From Phosphoribacter sp037045045 (GTDB lineage Bacteria > Actinomycetota > Actinomycetes > Actinomycetales > Dermatophilaceae): a stretch of DNA of 64,000 nt. The stretch's first letter is position 1. Every line of letters begins with the position of its first letter. Positions 8,543-17,294 of the stretch are shown here, piece by piece. The notes under the pieces were generated by a model that saw only the letters and a list, made by a program, of their open reading frames with translations, was not told the DNA's origin and ran no database searches. The stretch is taken from assembly GCA_037045045.1 (NCBI GenBank), contig JBAOHL010000005.1, positions 496,001 to 560,000 of the forward strand, given 5' to 3'. The position numbers were made by a program, and so were the translations under genes.

Positions 8543-8932
8543 CTAGCCCGGCTCGCTCTCTCGGCCCGCCTGGGTTTGGTCGATCGTGTGGCCCTGCACG
8601 AGGCACCCGACCCACAGCGCCCCGAAGATCACGCCGACGAGCGCCATGAAAGGCACGACGACGGCACTAGCGAAGGTCGCGACCTGGACCAGCCACCCGA
8701 TGCTCACCCCGATCGGCGAGCGCATGAGCCCGGCGGCAACGAGGCACACCACGGCAAGAGCCGACCCGACGAGCAGGTATGCCGTGGCTGGCCCGCCGCT
8801 GTCGGCCGCCGCGAGCCCGCGGGCCACGAGCGCACCGAAGAAGACGAGCACCGACTCGGCGGCCAGGACGAGGGCGCACATCCGCCAAGTGAACTTCCCG
8901 AGGCGCCCGTAGAGGATCAGCCCGCTGCTCAT
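8543..8932 (-). CDS. DUF4233 membrane protein
   Basis: This 129-residue protein has four predicted transmembrane segments (CALVLAAESVLVFFGALVA, AYLLVGSALAVVCLVAAGL, IGWLVQVATFASAVVVPF, ALVGVIFGALWVGCLVQG). It matches the actinobacterial DUF4233 family, which is nearly always found between folC and ndk. No biochemical role is established. Its ATG overlaps the folC stop (8929-8932), which indicates translational coupling. Confidence 0.88.
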   Translation of the reverse strand: MSSGLILYGRLGKFTWRMCALVLAAESVLVFFGALVARGLAAADSGGPATAYLLVGSALAVVCLVAAGLMRSPIGVSIGWLVQVATFASAVVVPFMALVGVIFGALWVGCLVQGHTIDQTQAGRESEPG

Positions 8933-10263
8933 GTCGTCCGCACCCCGAGCAGCAGCCGGACATCGGCGGCGGTGACCACCGAGCCGGTGGCCACGACTCC
9001 ACCCCCGATGCCGTCGACCTCGGCGAGGGCGACGGCGGCATCGAGCGCGTCGGGCAGGTCGGCCACGACGGTGACCCGGTCCTCGCCGAAAACGTCGACG
9101 GCGATCTCACCGAGGTCCGCGGGATCGTGCGATCGAGGCGAGGAGTTGCGGGTGACGATGACGTGGTCGAGCGCCGGCTCCAGCTCGACGAGCATCGCCT
9201 CGGCGTCCTTGTCGGCGAAGATCGCGACGACGCCGACGAGGGTCGTGAAGGTGAACCCGTCGGCGAGCGCCTCGCGCAACGCCCCCATGCCATGGGGGTT
9301 GTGCGCGGCGTCGACGAGGATCGCCGGCGATCGGCGAACGAGTTCGAGCCGCCCGGGCGAGGTCACCGCCGCGAGGCCGGCCCGCAGCGTCTCGACGTCC
9401 AAGGGCCGCTCGCCGCCGCCGAGGAACGCCTCGACGGCGGCCACCGCGATCGCGGCGTTGCTGCCCTGATGTGCGCCGTGCAGCGGCAGGAACAGGTCGG
9501 GATACTCCCCCGCCAGCCCACGCAGCGACAGCTGCTGGCCACCGACCGCCACGGCCCGATCGGTGATCCCGAAATCGACCCCCTCCAGGCACAACCGCGC
9601 GCCCACCTCTGCGGCGCGCTCGGCGAGGATCTGCCCGACCTCGAGCCGCTGCACTCCGCTCACGCAGATGGAGTCGGGCTTGACGATGCCCGCCTTCTCG
9701 CGGGCGATCGCCTCGACACTGTTCCCGAGCAGCCGGGTGTGGTCGAGGTCCACCGGGGTGACGACGGCGACCTCCCCGTCGGCGACGTTCGTCGCATCCC
9801 ACGAGCCGCCGAGCCCGACCTCGACGATCGCCACGTGCACCGGCGCGTCGGCGAAGGCGACGTAGGCCATCGCGACGAGGACCTGGAAGAAGTTCATCGC
9901 CACCCCGTCGCGGGCCTCGACGAGTTCGACGATGGGGATGACCTCGTCGTAGGCCTCGACGAAGGCGTCGGGGTCGATGGGCTCGCCGCCGATCCGGATC
10001 CGTTCGCGCATGTCGTGCAGGTGTGGGGAGGTGAACAGACCCGTGGTGAGCCCGTGTTCGCGGCATAACGCCTCGACGATCCGGGCCGTCGACGTCTTGC
10101 CGTTCGTCCCGGTGAGATGGATGACGGGGTAGGACTGCTGCGGGTCGCCGAGCAGGAAGATCACGGCACGGATCTGGTCGATGGAGGGCTCGATGTCGTG
10201 CTCGGGAGCGCGCGCGAGGATGTCCTGCTGCACCTGCGCGAGTCGGTCGTGGTGATTGCCCAT
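8929..10263 (-). CDS. folC: Bifunctional folylpolyglutamate/dihydrofolate synthase
   Basis: This 444-residue Mur-ligase-family enzyme adds glutamate to folates, and may also make dihydrofolate from dihydropteroate. The ATP-binding motif HLTGTNGKTSTARI lies near residues 48-61, with SPHLHDMRERI, the EVGLGGSWDATN signature and the C-terminal domain DAAHNPHGM. The ATG shares one base with the ileS stop (TGATG at 10261-10265), and the end overlaps DUF4233, so the three genes form one tight operon. Confidence 0.95.
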   Translation of the reverse strand: MGNHHDRLAQVQQDILARAPEHDIEPSIDQIRAVIFLLGDPQQSYPVIHLTGTNGKTSTARIVEALCREHGLTTGLFTSPHLHDMRERIRIGGEPIDPDAFVEAYDEVIPIVELVEARDGVAMNFFQVLVAMAYVAFADAPVHVAIVEVGLGGSWDATNVADGEVAVVTPVDLDHTRLLGNSVEAIAREKAGIVKPDSICVSGVQRLEVGQILAERAAEVGARLCLEGVDFGITDRAVAVGGQQLSLRGLAGEYPDLFLPLHGAHQGSNAAIAVAAVEAFLGGGERPLDVETLRAGLAAVTSPGRLELVRRSPAILVDAAHNPHGMGALREALADGFTFTTLVGVVAIFADKDAEAMLVELEPALDHVIVTRNSSPRSHDPADLGEIAVDVFGEDRVTVVADLPDALDAAVALAEVDGIGGGVVATGSVVTAADVRLLLGVRTT

Positions 10264-13200
10264 CAGACGCGCTCCACCGTCACCCGAGCGGGTATGCCGT
10301 CGGCGAGGGTGACGACACCGGCCTCGTCGGCAGCCGCGGCGACGTCGACGGGCGACCCGGTGAGCGAGACCGCCAGCGTCTGCGCCATGAGCCGGTCGCG
10401 GTGGCTGTCCACGGCTCGCAGCAACTCCTCGGGACCGGCCAGCGACAACGCGATCCGGTCGGCGATGTGCAGTCCGGCCTCGCGGCGGGTCTGCTGGACC
10501 GCGCGCACGAGGTCGTTGACGAGGCCCTCCGCGGCGAGCTCGTCGGTCACCGTCGTGTCGAGCACGACGAAGCCGCCCCCGGGCAGGACTCCAACGGCAC
10601 GCTGCGACCCCCCGTCGGCCTGCTCGACGACGGTGTCGAGGGCATACTCCCCCGCGTGCAGGGCGATCCCCCCCGCGACCACCGCGCCGTCGCCGTCGAC
10701 GGACCAGTCGCCGCACTTGGCCGCGCGGATCGCGGCCTGGACGTCCTTGCCGAGGCGCGGCCCGGCGGCCCGCGCGTTGACGGTGAGCCGCTGGGATACG
10801 CCGAAGTCCGCTTGGCTGGCCTCGGCGGTGCCCCGCAGCACGACCTGGGCGACGTTGACCTCGTCGGCGACGATCGCCGAGAACGGCTCCAGGGCAACCG
10901 GATCCGCGGTGACGACGACGAGCGACGCGAGGGGCAAACGCGCTCGCAGACCGGCGGCCTTGCGCAGCGCCGACGCCGCCGAGCAGACCTCGCGGGCTCG
11001 GTCCATCCCGGCGACGAGCGCGGGGTCCGCAGGCAGGTCCGCCGCGTCCGGCCAGTCGGTGAGGTGGACCGACCGGCCACCGGTCAGGCCGCGCCAGATC
11101 TCTTCGGTCGTCAGCGGCAGCAGCGGAGCGACCGTGCGGGTGAGCACCTCCAGCGCCGTGGAGAGGGTGTCGAAGGCGGCCCGCGTCGAGTCGCCCAGCT
11201 CATCGTCGCTGTCCCAGAAGCGATCCCGGGACCGGCGGATGTACCAGTTCGTCAGCACGTCGAGGAAGCCGCGCATCGTGTCGCACGCCGAGGCGATCTC
11301 GTAGGCGTCGAGCTGGGCCTGCATGGTCTCGACGAACTCGCCGAGCTTGGCCAGCAGGTACCGGTCCAACAGATCCGTCGACGCCATCGAGCGTCGCGCG
11401 GCATACCCCGTGCCGCCGGCGGCGGCGTTGGCGTAGAGCGCGAAGAAGTACCACGCGTTCCACAACGGGATCATCACCTGGCGGACCCCGTCGCGGATGC
11501 CGGCCTCGGTGACGACGAGGTTGCCCCCGCGCAGGATCGGGCTGGACATGAGGAACCACCGCATCGCGTCGGCGCCGTCCCGGTCGAACACCTCGGTGAC
11601 GTCCGGGTAGTTGCGCAGCGACTTGCTCATCTTCTGCCCGTCGCTGCCCAGGACGATGCCGTGGCTCACGCACGCGGAGAACGCCGGCCGGTCGAACAGC
11701 GCCGTGGCGAGCACGTGCAGGGTGTAGAACCACCCGCGGGTCTGGCCGATGTACTCGACGATGAAGTCGCCCGGGTAGTGGTGCTCGAACCAGTCGGCGT
11801 TCTCGAAGGGGTAGTGGACCTGGGCGAAGGGCATCGAGCCCGAGTCGAACCACACGTCGAGGACGTCCTCGACGCGGCGCATCGTCGACCGGCCGGTGGG
11901 GTCGTCGGGATTCGGCCGGGTCAGCGCGTCGATGGAGGGCCGGTGCAGGTCCGGCTCGCCCATGTCGTTGCGCGGCAGTCGGCCGAAGTCGCGCTCCAGC
12001 TCGGCGAACGAGCCGTAGACGTCGACCCGCGGATAGGCCGGGTCGTCGGACTTCCACACCGGGATCGGGCTGCCCCAGAACCGGTTCCGGCTGATCGACC
12101 AGTCCCGGGCATTGGACAGCCACTTGCCGAACTGGCCGTCCTTGACGTGCTCGGGGGTCCACGTCGATCTGCTGGTTGAGCTCGACCATCCGGTCCTTGA
12201 AGGCCGTGACCTCGACGAACCACGACGAGACCGCCATGTAGATCAGCGGTTCGCGGCATCGCCAGCAGTGCGGGTAGGCGTGCTCGTAGGTCTCGTGCCG
12301 GACGAACACCGTGCCCGCGGTGCTCGAGCCCATCTCGCCCGAACCCCGGGTGCGGTTCTTCAGGTGGTCGATGACATGCGGGTTGGCGTCGAAGACGTGC
12401 ATCCCCTCGTAGTCGGTGACCGGGAAGACGAACCGCCCGTCGAGCCCGACCGGCACGACGGTCTCCACGCCGGCCGCGTCGAGCACGGCCTTGTCGTCCT
12501 CGCCGAAGCCGGGCGACATGTGGACCAGCCCGGTGCCGTCCTCGGTCGTCACGAAGTCGGCCGCGAGGATCCGGTGCGCGCCGGCATACCCCTCGTAGTA
12601 GTCGAAGGGGGGCGTGTAGCGGCGCCCGACGAGGTCGGATCCCCGGTACCGCGCGACGATCCGCTCGCTCGCGTCGTCGCCGAGCTCACGCTGGTATGCC
12701 GCGAGCCTCGCCTCCGCGAGCAGGTAGCGGTCCGAGCCGCCGGCGCGATCCCCCTCGACGACGACGTAGTCGACGTCGGGATGTACGGCGACGCCCATGT
12801 TCGAGGGCAACGTCCACGGCGTCGTCGTCCAGATGAGCGCGAGCTCGCCGGTCTCGAGGCGGTAGCCCACGGTGATCGCCGGGTCCTGACGTTGGCCGTA
12901 GACCTCGTCGTCCATGCGCAGTTCGTGGTTGGACAACGGCGTCTGGTCGTTCCAGCAGTACGGCAGGATCCGGAAGCCCTCGTAGACCAGGCCGAGGTCG
13001 TGCAGCCGCTTGAACGCCCAGATCACCGACTCCATGAACTCGGGGTTCATCGTCTTGTAGTCGTTGGCGAAGTCGACCCACCGCGCCTGGCGGGTGACGT
13101 AGGCCTGCCATTCGTCGGTGTAGCGCAGCACCGAGTCACGGCAGGCCGCGTTGAACGCCTCGATGCCGAGCTCGACGATGTCCGCCTTGGTCTTCAGGCC

Positions 13201-13545
13201 GAGCTGGCGTTGGGCCTCCAACTCGGCGGGCAGCCCGTGGGTGTCCCAGCCGAACCGCCGTTCCACCCGGCGCCCGCGCATCGTCTCGTAGCGAGGGACG
13301 ATGTCCTTGACGTAGCCGGTGAGCAGGTGCCCGTAGTGCGGCAGGCCGTTCGCGAACGGGGGGCCGTCGTAGAAGACGAACTCGTTGGCGCCGTCCCGGC
13401 CGGCCGGGCGGGCGTCGATCGAGGCCTGGAACGTCCCGTCCTGGGCCCAGTAGGCGAGGACCTGCTCCTCGAGGTTCGGGAAGCGCGGGGTCGGCGGCAC
13501 GCCCTGGGCGTCGGGGTCGGTGCTGGCCCGCGGGTAGGTCGTCAC
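10263..13545 (-). CDS. ileS: Isoleucyl-tRNA synthetase, reading frame broken by one extra base
   Basis: The GTG at 13545 follows a GCAGGAGC ribosome site and opens a class I synthetase with the HIGH-type motif PHYGHL and, downstream, GQKMSKSL. The frame breaks near 12162: after ELNQQID an extra G (plus-strand C12162) shifts reading. Removing it restores IDWTPEHVKDGQFGKW and then LSNARDWSISRNRFWGSPIP, continuing perfectly to the stop at 10263. The 3283-base span is 3x1094+1, giving about 1093 residues when corrected, normal for actinobacterial IleS with editing and anticodon-binding domains. Because the enzyme is essential and both halves are well preserved, a sequencing indel or a programmed +1 shift is likelier than a dead gene. 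A T-box lies directly upstream. Confidence 0.9.
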
Positions 13546-13550
13546 TGGTG

Positions 13551-13802
13551 CTGCTCCTGCGTCGTCGGTCTCGTCTTGCCGTTCGGTGTTCTGACGAGGA
13601 CGACGCCCGGACCTCGGGGTGAGGTCCTGGCACCGCGGTACCACCCCGCTTGCCGGGCGTCGGCGCCTCGCGGGCGCACGGCATCCGGCCGCTCTTGTCC
13701 AGGCTGTGACGGGCCCGTCCGTCCGGGTCTAGTGAGCGGTCGCCCGCCGTTCTTCCGGAGGCTCGCCGGTGATGGCCGGGTCGACGCCGTTGGGGGCGAG
13801 TC
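13551..13802 (-). promoter_or_regulatory. T-box riboswitch (isoleucine) in the ileS leader
   Basis: The minus-strand leader contains the conserved T-box core GGGGTGGTACCGCGGTGCC (complement at 13629-13647), whose UGGU-pairing bulge contacts the tRNA acceptor end. A Stem I region holds an ATC isoleucine specifier triplet at 13771-13773 within GGCCATCACCGGCGAG and then CCTCCGGAAGAACGG. Downstream, GGACCTC-ACCCC-GAGGTCC (13609-13628) forms a hairpin before the ribosome site. There is no U-tract, so translational control by sequestering the ribosome site, as known for actinobacterial ileS T-boxes, is the likely mechanism. Uncharged tRNA-Ile would turn on ileS and probably folC, DUF4233 and ndk. 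Confidence 0.88.
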
Positions 13803-13848
13803 TACCGGCCGCGCCGGACCGGTCCCACCGAGTTGTCCTGCCAGCGCC

Positions 13849-14862
13849 TCACAGCCACGTCATCGAGGCCCCGTGACCATGGGTCCACGCCACCGCCTGC
13901 CCGTCGATACCGAGGACGAACGCGTTGCGCCCGGCCGGCATCGTCGGGCCGGTGGCGCTGAGGCGCGGCAGGACGTTCGGCGCCTCGTTGCTCACCCAGT
14001 GACAGGCGCCGGCGGCGACGAGGGCAAGCATCTCGTCGTGGAACCGGTCCCGGTCCGGCTGATCGAGATAGGCCAGCACGGCGCTGTGGAACACCACGAC
14101 GGGGCCGTGCCGACCCGCCTCGCGGACCAGGGCCGGCACGTCGGTGCGGGCGTCGCCCGCGCGCACGACCGGTGGCTCCTCGCGGGCGACCCGCACGGCC
14201 ACGTCGAGCAGGGTGCGCCGGTGGGCCTGCTCTGGCCAGACGAGCGCGGCCAGCCAGCGCATCGCGTCCTCGTCGCGGACGTCGAGGGGGTGCAGGTCCA
14301 GGCCCGCCCGCCACGCCACTGCGAGTGGCCCACTGGGCTCGACGAACGGCCCGGTGACCTCGGCGCGCAGCACGGTCCGGGAGTAGTCGTGCTCGCCGCC
14401 GCCGGGACTCCAGCGGACTACGTGCCCAGCCGCGGTGCGCCAGGCGTAGTCGTAGCGGTCCGCGAAGAGGCACAGCCCGGCACTGGCCCCGACCTCGACG
14501 AGGGCCAGGGGGTCCTCGTGGCGCCGGGCGAGCCGCTCGAACGCCGGCACGAGGGTGGCCAGCCGGCGCACCTCGTTGGTCTGGGTGGACCTCGTGAGGA
14601 TGGTCGCCCGGATCGACCCGTCGTCGCCGAGCAGGGCCTGGCGCAGCGCGGCATACGGCGCCGGCGCGGGCACGCCGTGCCACCGAGCCGCCGCGAAGAC
14701 GAGGTTCGGCTGCGCCTTGGCCGGCGGCAGGGTCGCCAGCCACTCCAACACCTCGGGGTCCTCGGCGACCGCGGTCGACCAGTGGGCGAAACATGGGGAA
14801 TCGGTGCGGGTGTACCTCGCGAAGTCGAGGTACTGCCCGACGAGATCTCCGCCAACCTGCAC
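13849..14862 (-). CDS. DUF2332 family protein
   Basis: This 337-residue protein matches DUF2332: N-terminal YLDFARYTRTDSPCFAHWS, a central LVEVGASAGLCLFADRYDY segment resembling a methyltransferase motif I (VGASAGL), and HSAVLAYLDQPDRDRF. A Rossmann methyltransferase-like fold is plausible, but no enzymatic activity is established. It is transcribed toward ileS, with the T-box leader downstream, and is divergent from the FAD oxidase at 14921. Confidence 0.75.
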   Translation of the reverse strand: MQVGGDLVGQYLDFARYTRTDSPCFAHWSTAVAEDPEVLEWLATLPPAKAQPNLVFAAARWHGVPAPAPYAALRQALLGDDGSIRATILTRSTQTNEVRRLATLVPAFERLARRHEDPLALVEVGASAGLCLFADRYDYAWRTAAGHVVRWSPGGGEHDYSRTVLRAEVTGPFVEPSGPLAVAWRAGLDLHPLDVRDEDAMRWLAALVWPEQAHRRTLLDVAVRVAREEPPVVRAGDARTDVPALVREAGRHGPVVVFHSAVLAYLDQPDRDRFHDEMLALVAAGACHWVSNEAPNVLPRLSATGPTMPAGRNAFVLGIDGQAVAWTHGHGASMTWL

Positions 14863-14920
14863 GCCTTCGAACCTACGCCGGCGAGCCCACCGGCCCGGGC
14901 GAGATCGCTACAGTCGCGGT

Positions 14921-16276
14921 ATGCCGCTGCGCACACTGCCTGGCCTCAGCGCGGGTGCCCTCGTCACCGACCCCGACATCGCCGCCTCGTATGCCGTCGA
15001 CGAGTCCTTCGGGGCCACCGCGCCGGGCGATTTCACCCTCGTGCGAGCCACCGAGTTGTCCGACGTCGTCGAGGTGATGCGCGAGGCGCAGGCCCGCGGC
15101 ATACCGGTCGTGCCCCAGGGGGCGCGCACGAGTGTCGCCGGGGGCGCGATCGCCACGCAGGGGTGCATCGTCCTCAACGTCGAGGCCCTCACCGGCATCG
15201 ACATCGACGAGGTCGAGTCGCACGCCGACGTCGGTCCCGGCGTCGTCAACACCGACCTCAAGGCCGCCGCCGCCCAGGTCGGCCTGTTCTACCCGCCGGA
15301 CCCCGCGTCGGCGGACATCAGCACGATCGGTGGCAACGTCGCGACGAACGCCGGCGGCCTGTGCTGCATCAAGTACGGCGTGACCGCCGACTACGTCAAG
15401 GCGCTGCAGGTCGTCTTGCCCGGCGGCGAGGTCATCCGCACCGGCCACCGCACGGCCAAGGGCGTCGCCGGCTACGACCTCACCGGACTGTTTGTCGGCT
15501 CCGAGGGCACCCTCGGGGTGGTCACGTCGGCCCTGGTGCGTCTCGTCCCGGCGCCAGACCCGGCGTTGACCACGCTGGCGACCTTCGCCTCGCTCGACGC
15601 CGCGGTGAGCGCGATCCTCGCGCTGCGGGCCGACCGGCATCGCCCGTCGCTGCTGGAGTTCCTCGACCACGAGTCGCTCGTCGCGATCCAGGCGGTCGGC
15701 GACTTCGGCTTCCCCCAGGACTGCGAGGCGGTGCTGCTCGTGCAGTCCGATCGGCCGGGTCACGCCCTCGACGACGTCCATCGGTATGCCGCGTTGCTGG
15801 AGGCGGCCGGGGCACAGGACGTCGCGACCGCCGACAACGCCAGCGAGTCCGAGGGGCTCATGGCCGGTCGGCGGATGCTGCGCTTCGCCCTCGAGAACGC
15901 CAACGCCAAGCTCACCGAGGACGCCTGCGTGCCGATCGCCCGGCTCGCCGACTTCGTCCGGGCCGGGCAGGCGATCGCCGCGCAGACCGGCGTGCGCACC
16001 ACGCTCGCCGGGCACGGCGGGGACGGCAACCTGCACCCGTCGTTCCTCTTCACCCCCGGCGACGAGGACGGCCAGCGCAAGGCGCTGCACGCCCTCGACC
16101 TCGTCCTCCAAGCCGCGCTCGACCTGGGCGGCACGATCACCGGCGAACACGGCGTCGGGACCCTCAAACGCGCGCACCTGCGCGACGAACTCGGCGAGGC
16201 CGAACTGGCCCGGCAGCGCGCCGTCAAGGCCCTGTTCGACCCGGCGGGGATCATGAACCCCGGGAAGGTCTACTGA
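14921..16276 (+). CDS. FAD-linked oxidase, glycolate/D-lactate dehydrogenase type (GlcD-like)
   Basis: This 451-residue flavoprotein has the PCMH-type FAD-binding domain (PVVPQGARTSVAGGAI, then DISTIGGNVATNAGG and KYGVTADYVKALQVVLPGG) and the C-terminal FAD-oxidase domain (HGGDGNLHPSFLF, ITGEHGVGTLKR). Such enzymes oxidise 2-hydroxy acids such as glycolate or D-lactate and pass electrons to the membrane chain. The exact substrate is not determined. The ATG at 14921 is embedded in a copy of the dispersed motif GGTATGCC. The DUF4916 gene follows after six bases, so they are probably co-transcribed. Confidence 0.9.
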   Translation: MPLRTLPGLSAGALVTDPDIAASYAVDESFGATAPGDFTLVRATELSDVVEVMREAQARGIPVVPQGARTSVAGGAIATQGCIVLNVEALTGIDIDEVESHADVGPGVVNTDLKAAAAQVGLFYPPDPASADISTIGGNVATNAGGLCCIKYGVTADYVKALQVVLPGGEVIRTGHRTAKGVAGYDLTGLFVGSEGTLGVVTSALVRLVPAPDPALTTLATFASLDAAVSAILALRADRHRPSLLEFLDHESLVAIQAVGDFGFPQDCEAVLLVQSDRPGHALDDVHRYAALLEAAGAQDVATADNASESEGLMAGRRMLRFALENANAKLTEDACVPIARLADFVRAGQAIAAQTGVRTTLAGHGGDGNLHPSFLFTPGDEDGQRKALHALDLVLQAALDLGGTITGEHGVGTLKRAHLRDELGEAELARQRAVKALFDPAGIMNPGKVY

Positions 16277-16282
16277 GGGCAG

Positions 16283-16816
16283 ATGACCGAGATCCAGTCG
16301 CAGGGCGCGTGGCTCAGCGGTGAGCAGTTGCGCGACGCCCGTGACCGGCTGCCGATCCTCTATGTCAACCTCGTCCCCGTCCGGGTCGACGAGCGCAGCC
16401 AGGTGGCCAGCGTCGGGCTGCTCCTGCGCGCGACGCAGGAGGGGCACATTCAGCGCGAGCTCGTCTCCGGCCGGGTCCTCTACCACGAGCGGCTGCGCGA
16501 TGCCGTGCTGCGCCACGTCGATCGCGACCTCGGCCCGATGGCCCTGCCCCAGGTTCCGCTCTCGCCGCAGCCCTTCGCGGTGGCCGAGTACTTCCCCACG
16601 CCAGGGGTCACTCCGTTCCACGACCCCCGCCAGCACGCCGTCGCGTTGTGCTACGTCGTCGTCGTCATGGGCGACTGCAACCCGGCACAAGACGCCCTCG
16701 ACATCGCCTGGCTCACCCCGACCGAAGCGGCCGCGTTGGCCGCCACCGCCGAGATGTCCGGCGGCCACGGAGTGGTGCTGCGCCAGGCATTGGCCCACCT
16801 CGGGCACCCCGTTTGA
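16283..16816 (+). CDS. NUDIX-hydrolase-like protein (DUF4916)
   Basis: This 177-residue protein resembles the actinobacterial DUF4916/NUDIX-like family. The core includes LPILYVNLVPVRVDERSQVA, LLLRATQEGHIQRELVSGRVL, then HERLRDAVLRHVDRDLGPMAL. The classical Nudix box GX5EX7REUXEEXGU is not well preserved, so catalytic activity is doubtful. It lies six bases downstream of the FAD oxidase gene. The role is unknown. Confidence 0.72.
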   Translation: MTEIQSQGAWLSGEQLRDARDRLPILYVNLVPVRVDERSQVASVGLLLRATQEGHIQRELVSGRVLYHERLRDAVLRHVDRDLGPMALPQVPLSPQPFAVAEYFPTPGVTPFHDPRQHAVALCYVVVVMGDCNPAQDALDIAWLTPTEAAALAATAEMSGGHGVVLRQALAHLGHPV

Positions 16817-16835
16817 CCTCGACGGTTCAAGGCTC

Positions 16836-17294
16836 TCAAAGGTCCAGGCGCAGTAGGTCGACCGCCGAGCGGAAACCCAGGGCGGCATACAGGGGCCGCG
16901 ACACCTCGCTGGGGTTGAGCACCAGCCGCTGCATCCCGGCCTCGGTGGCCCAGCCGATCAAAGCCGCCATCAACGCGCGCCCGACGCCGTGGCGACGGTA
17001 TGCCGGGTCGACCCAGAGTTGGCCGACGTAGGCCCACCGGCCGGGCGGGGCCCCCGGGCGCGGCATCCGTTCGTAGACGACGAGCGTGACCATGCCGACG
17101 GGGTGATCCGCCGACCAGGCCAGCCACGAGTGCCGGGCGGCGCCGACCCGCTCGGACCAGTCGGCCATCCGCTCGGCGAAGTCGGCCTCGTCCGGTCCGC
17201 CCTGCTCGAGGGTCCACCGGCGTCGGCAGTCGACGAGCGCGCCGAAGTCCGCCGTGGTGTCGACCGTCCGGACGGCGATCGCTGTCGGCGTCAT
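16836..17294 (-). CDS. GNAT-family N-acetyltransferase
   Basis: This 152-residue GNAT acetyltransferase has the acetyl-CoA-binding motif A in VGQLWVDPAYRRHGVGRALM (Q/RxxGxG/A type) and a terminal RPLYAALGFRS motif B. The ATG at 17294 overlaps the end of the radical SAM gene (stop at 17291), so the two are translationally coupled. The acceptor substrate is unknown. The coupling to a TIGR03960 protein may indicate a tRNA- or ribosome-related target, but that is speculation. Confidence 0.85.
   Translation of the reverse strand: MTPTAIAVRTVDTTADFGALVDCRRRWTLEQGGPDEADFAERMADWSERVGAARHSWLAWSADHPVGMVTLVVYERMPRPGAPPGRWAYVGQLWVDPAYRRHGVGRALMAALIGWATEAGMQRLVLNPSEVSRPLYAALGFRSAVDLLRLDL

Noticed and set aside
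12112..16323. Very long open frame on the plus strand opposite ileS, DUF2332 and part of the FAD oxidase
   Set aside because: Its sequence is Arg/Val/Gly-rich without any family motif, and it lies antisense to clearly conserved genes; GC-rich codon bias makes such long antisense frames common here.
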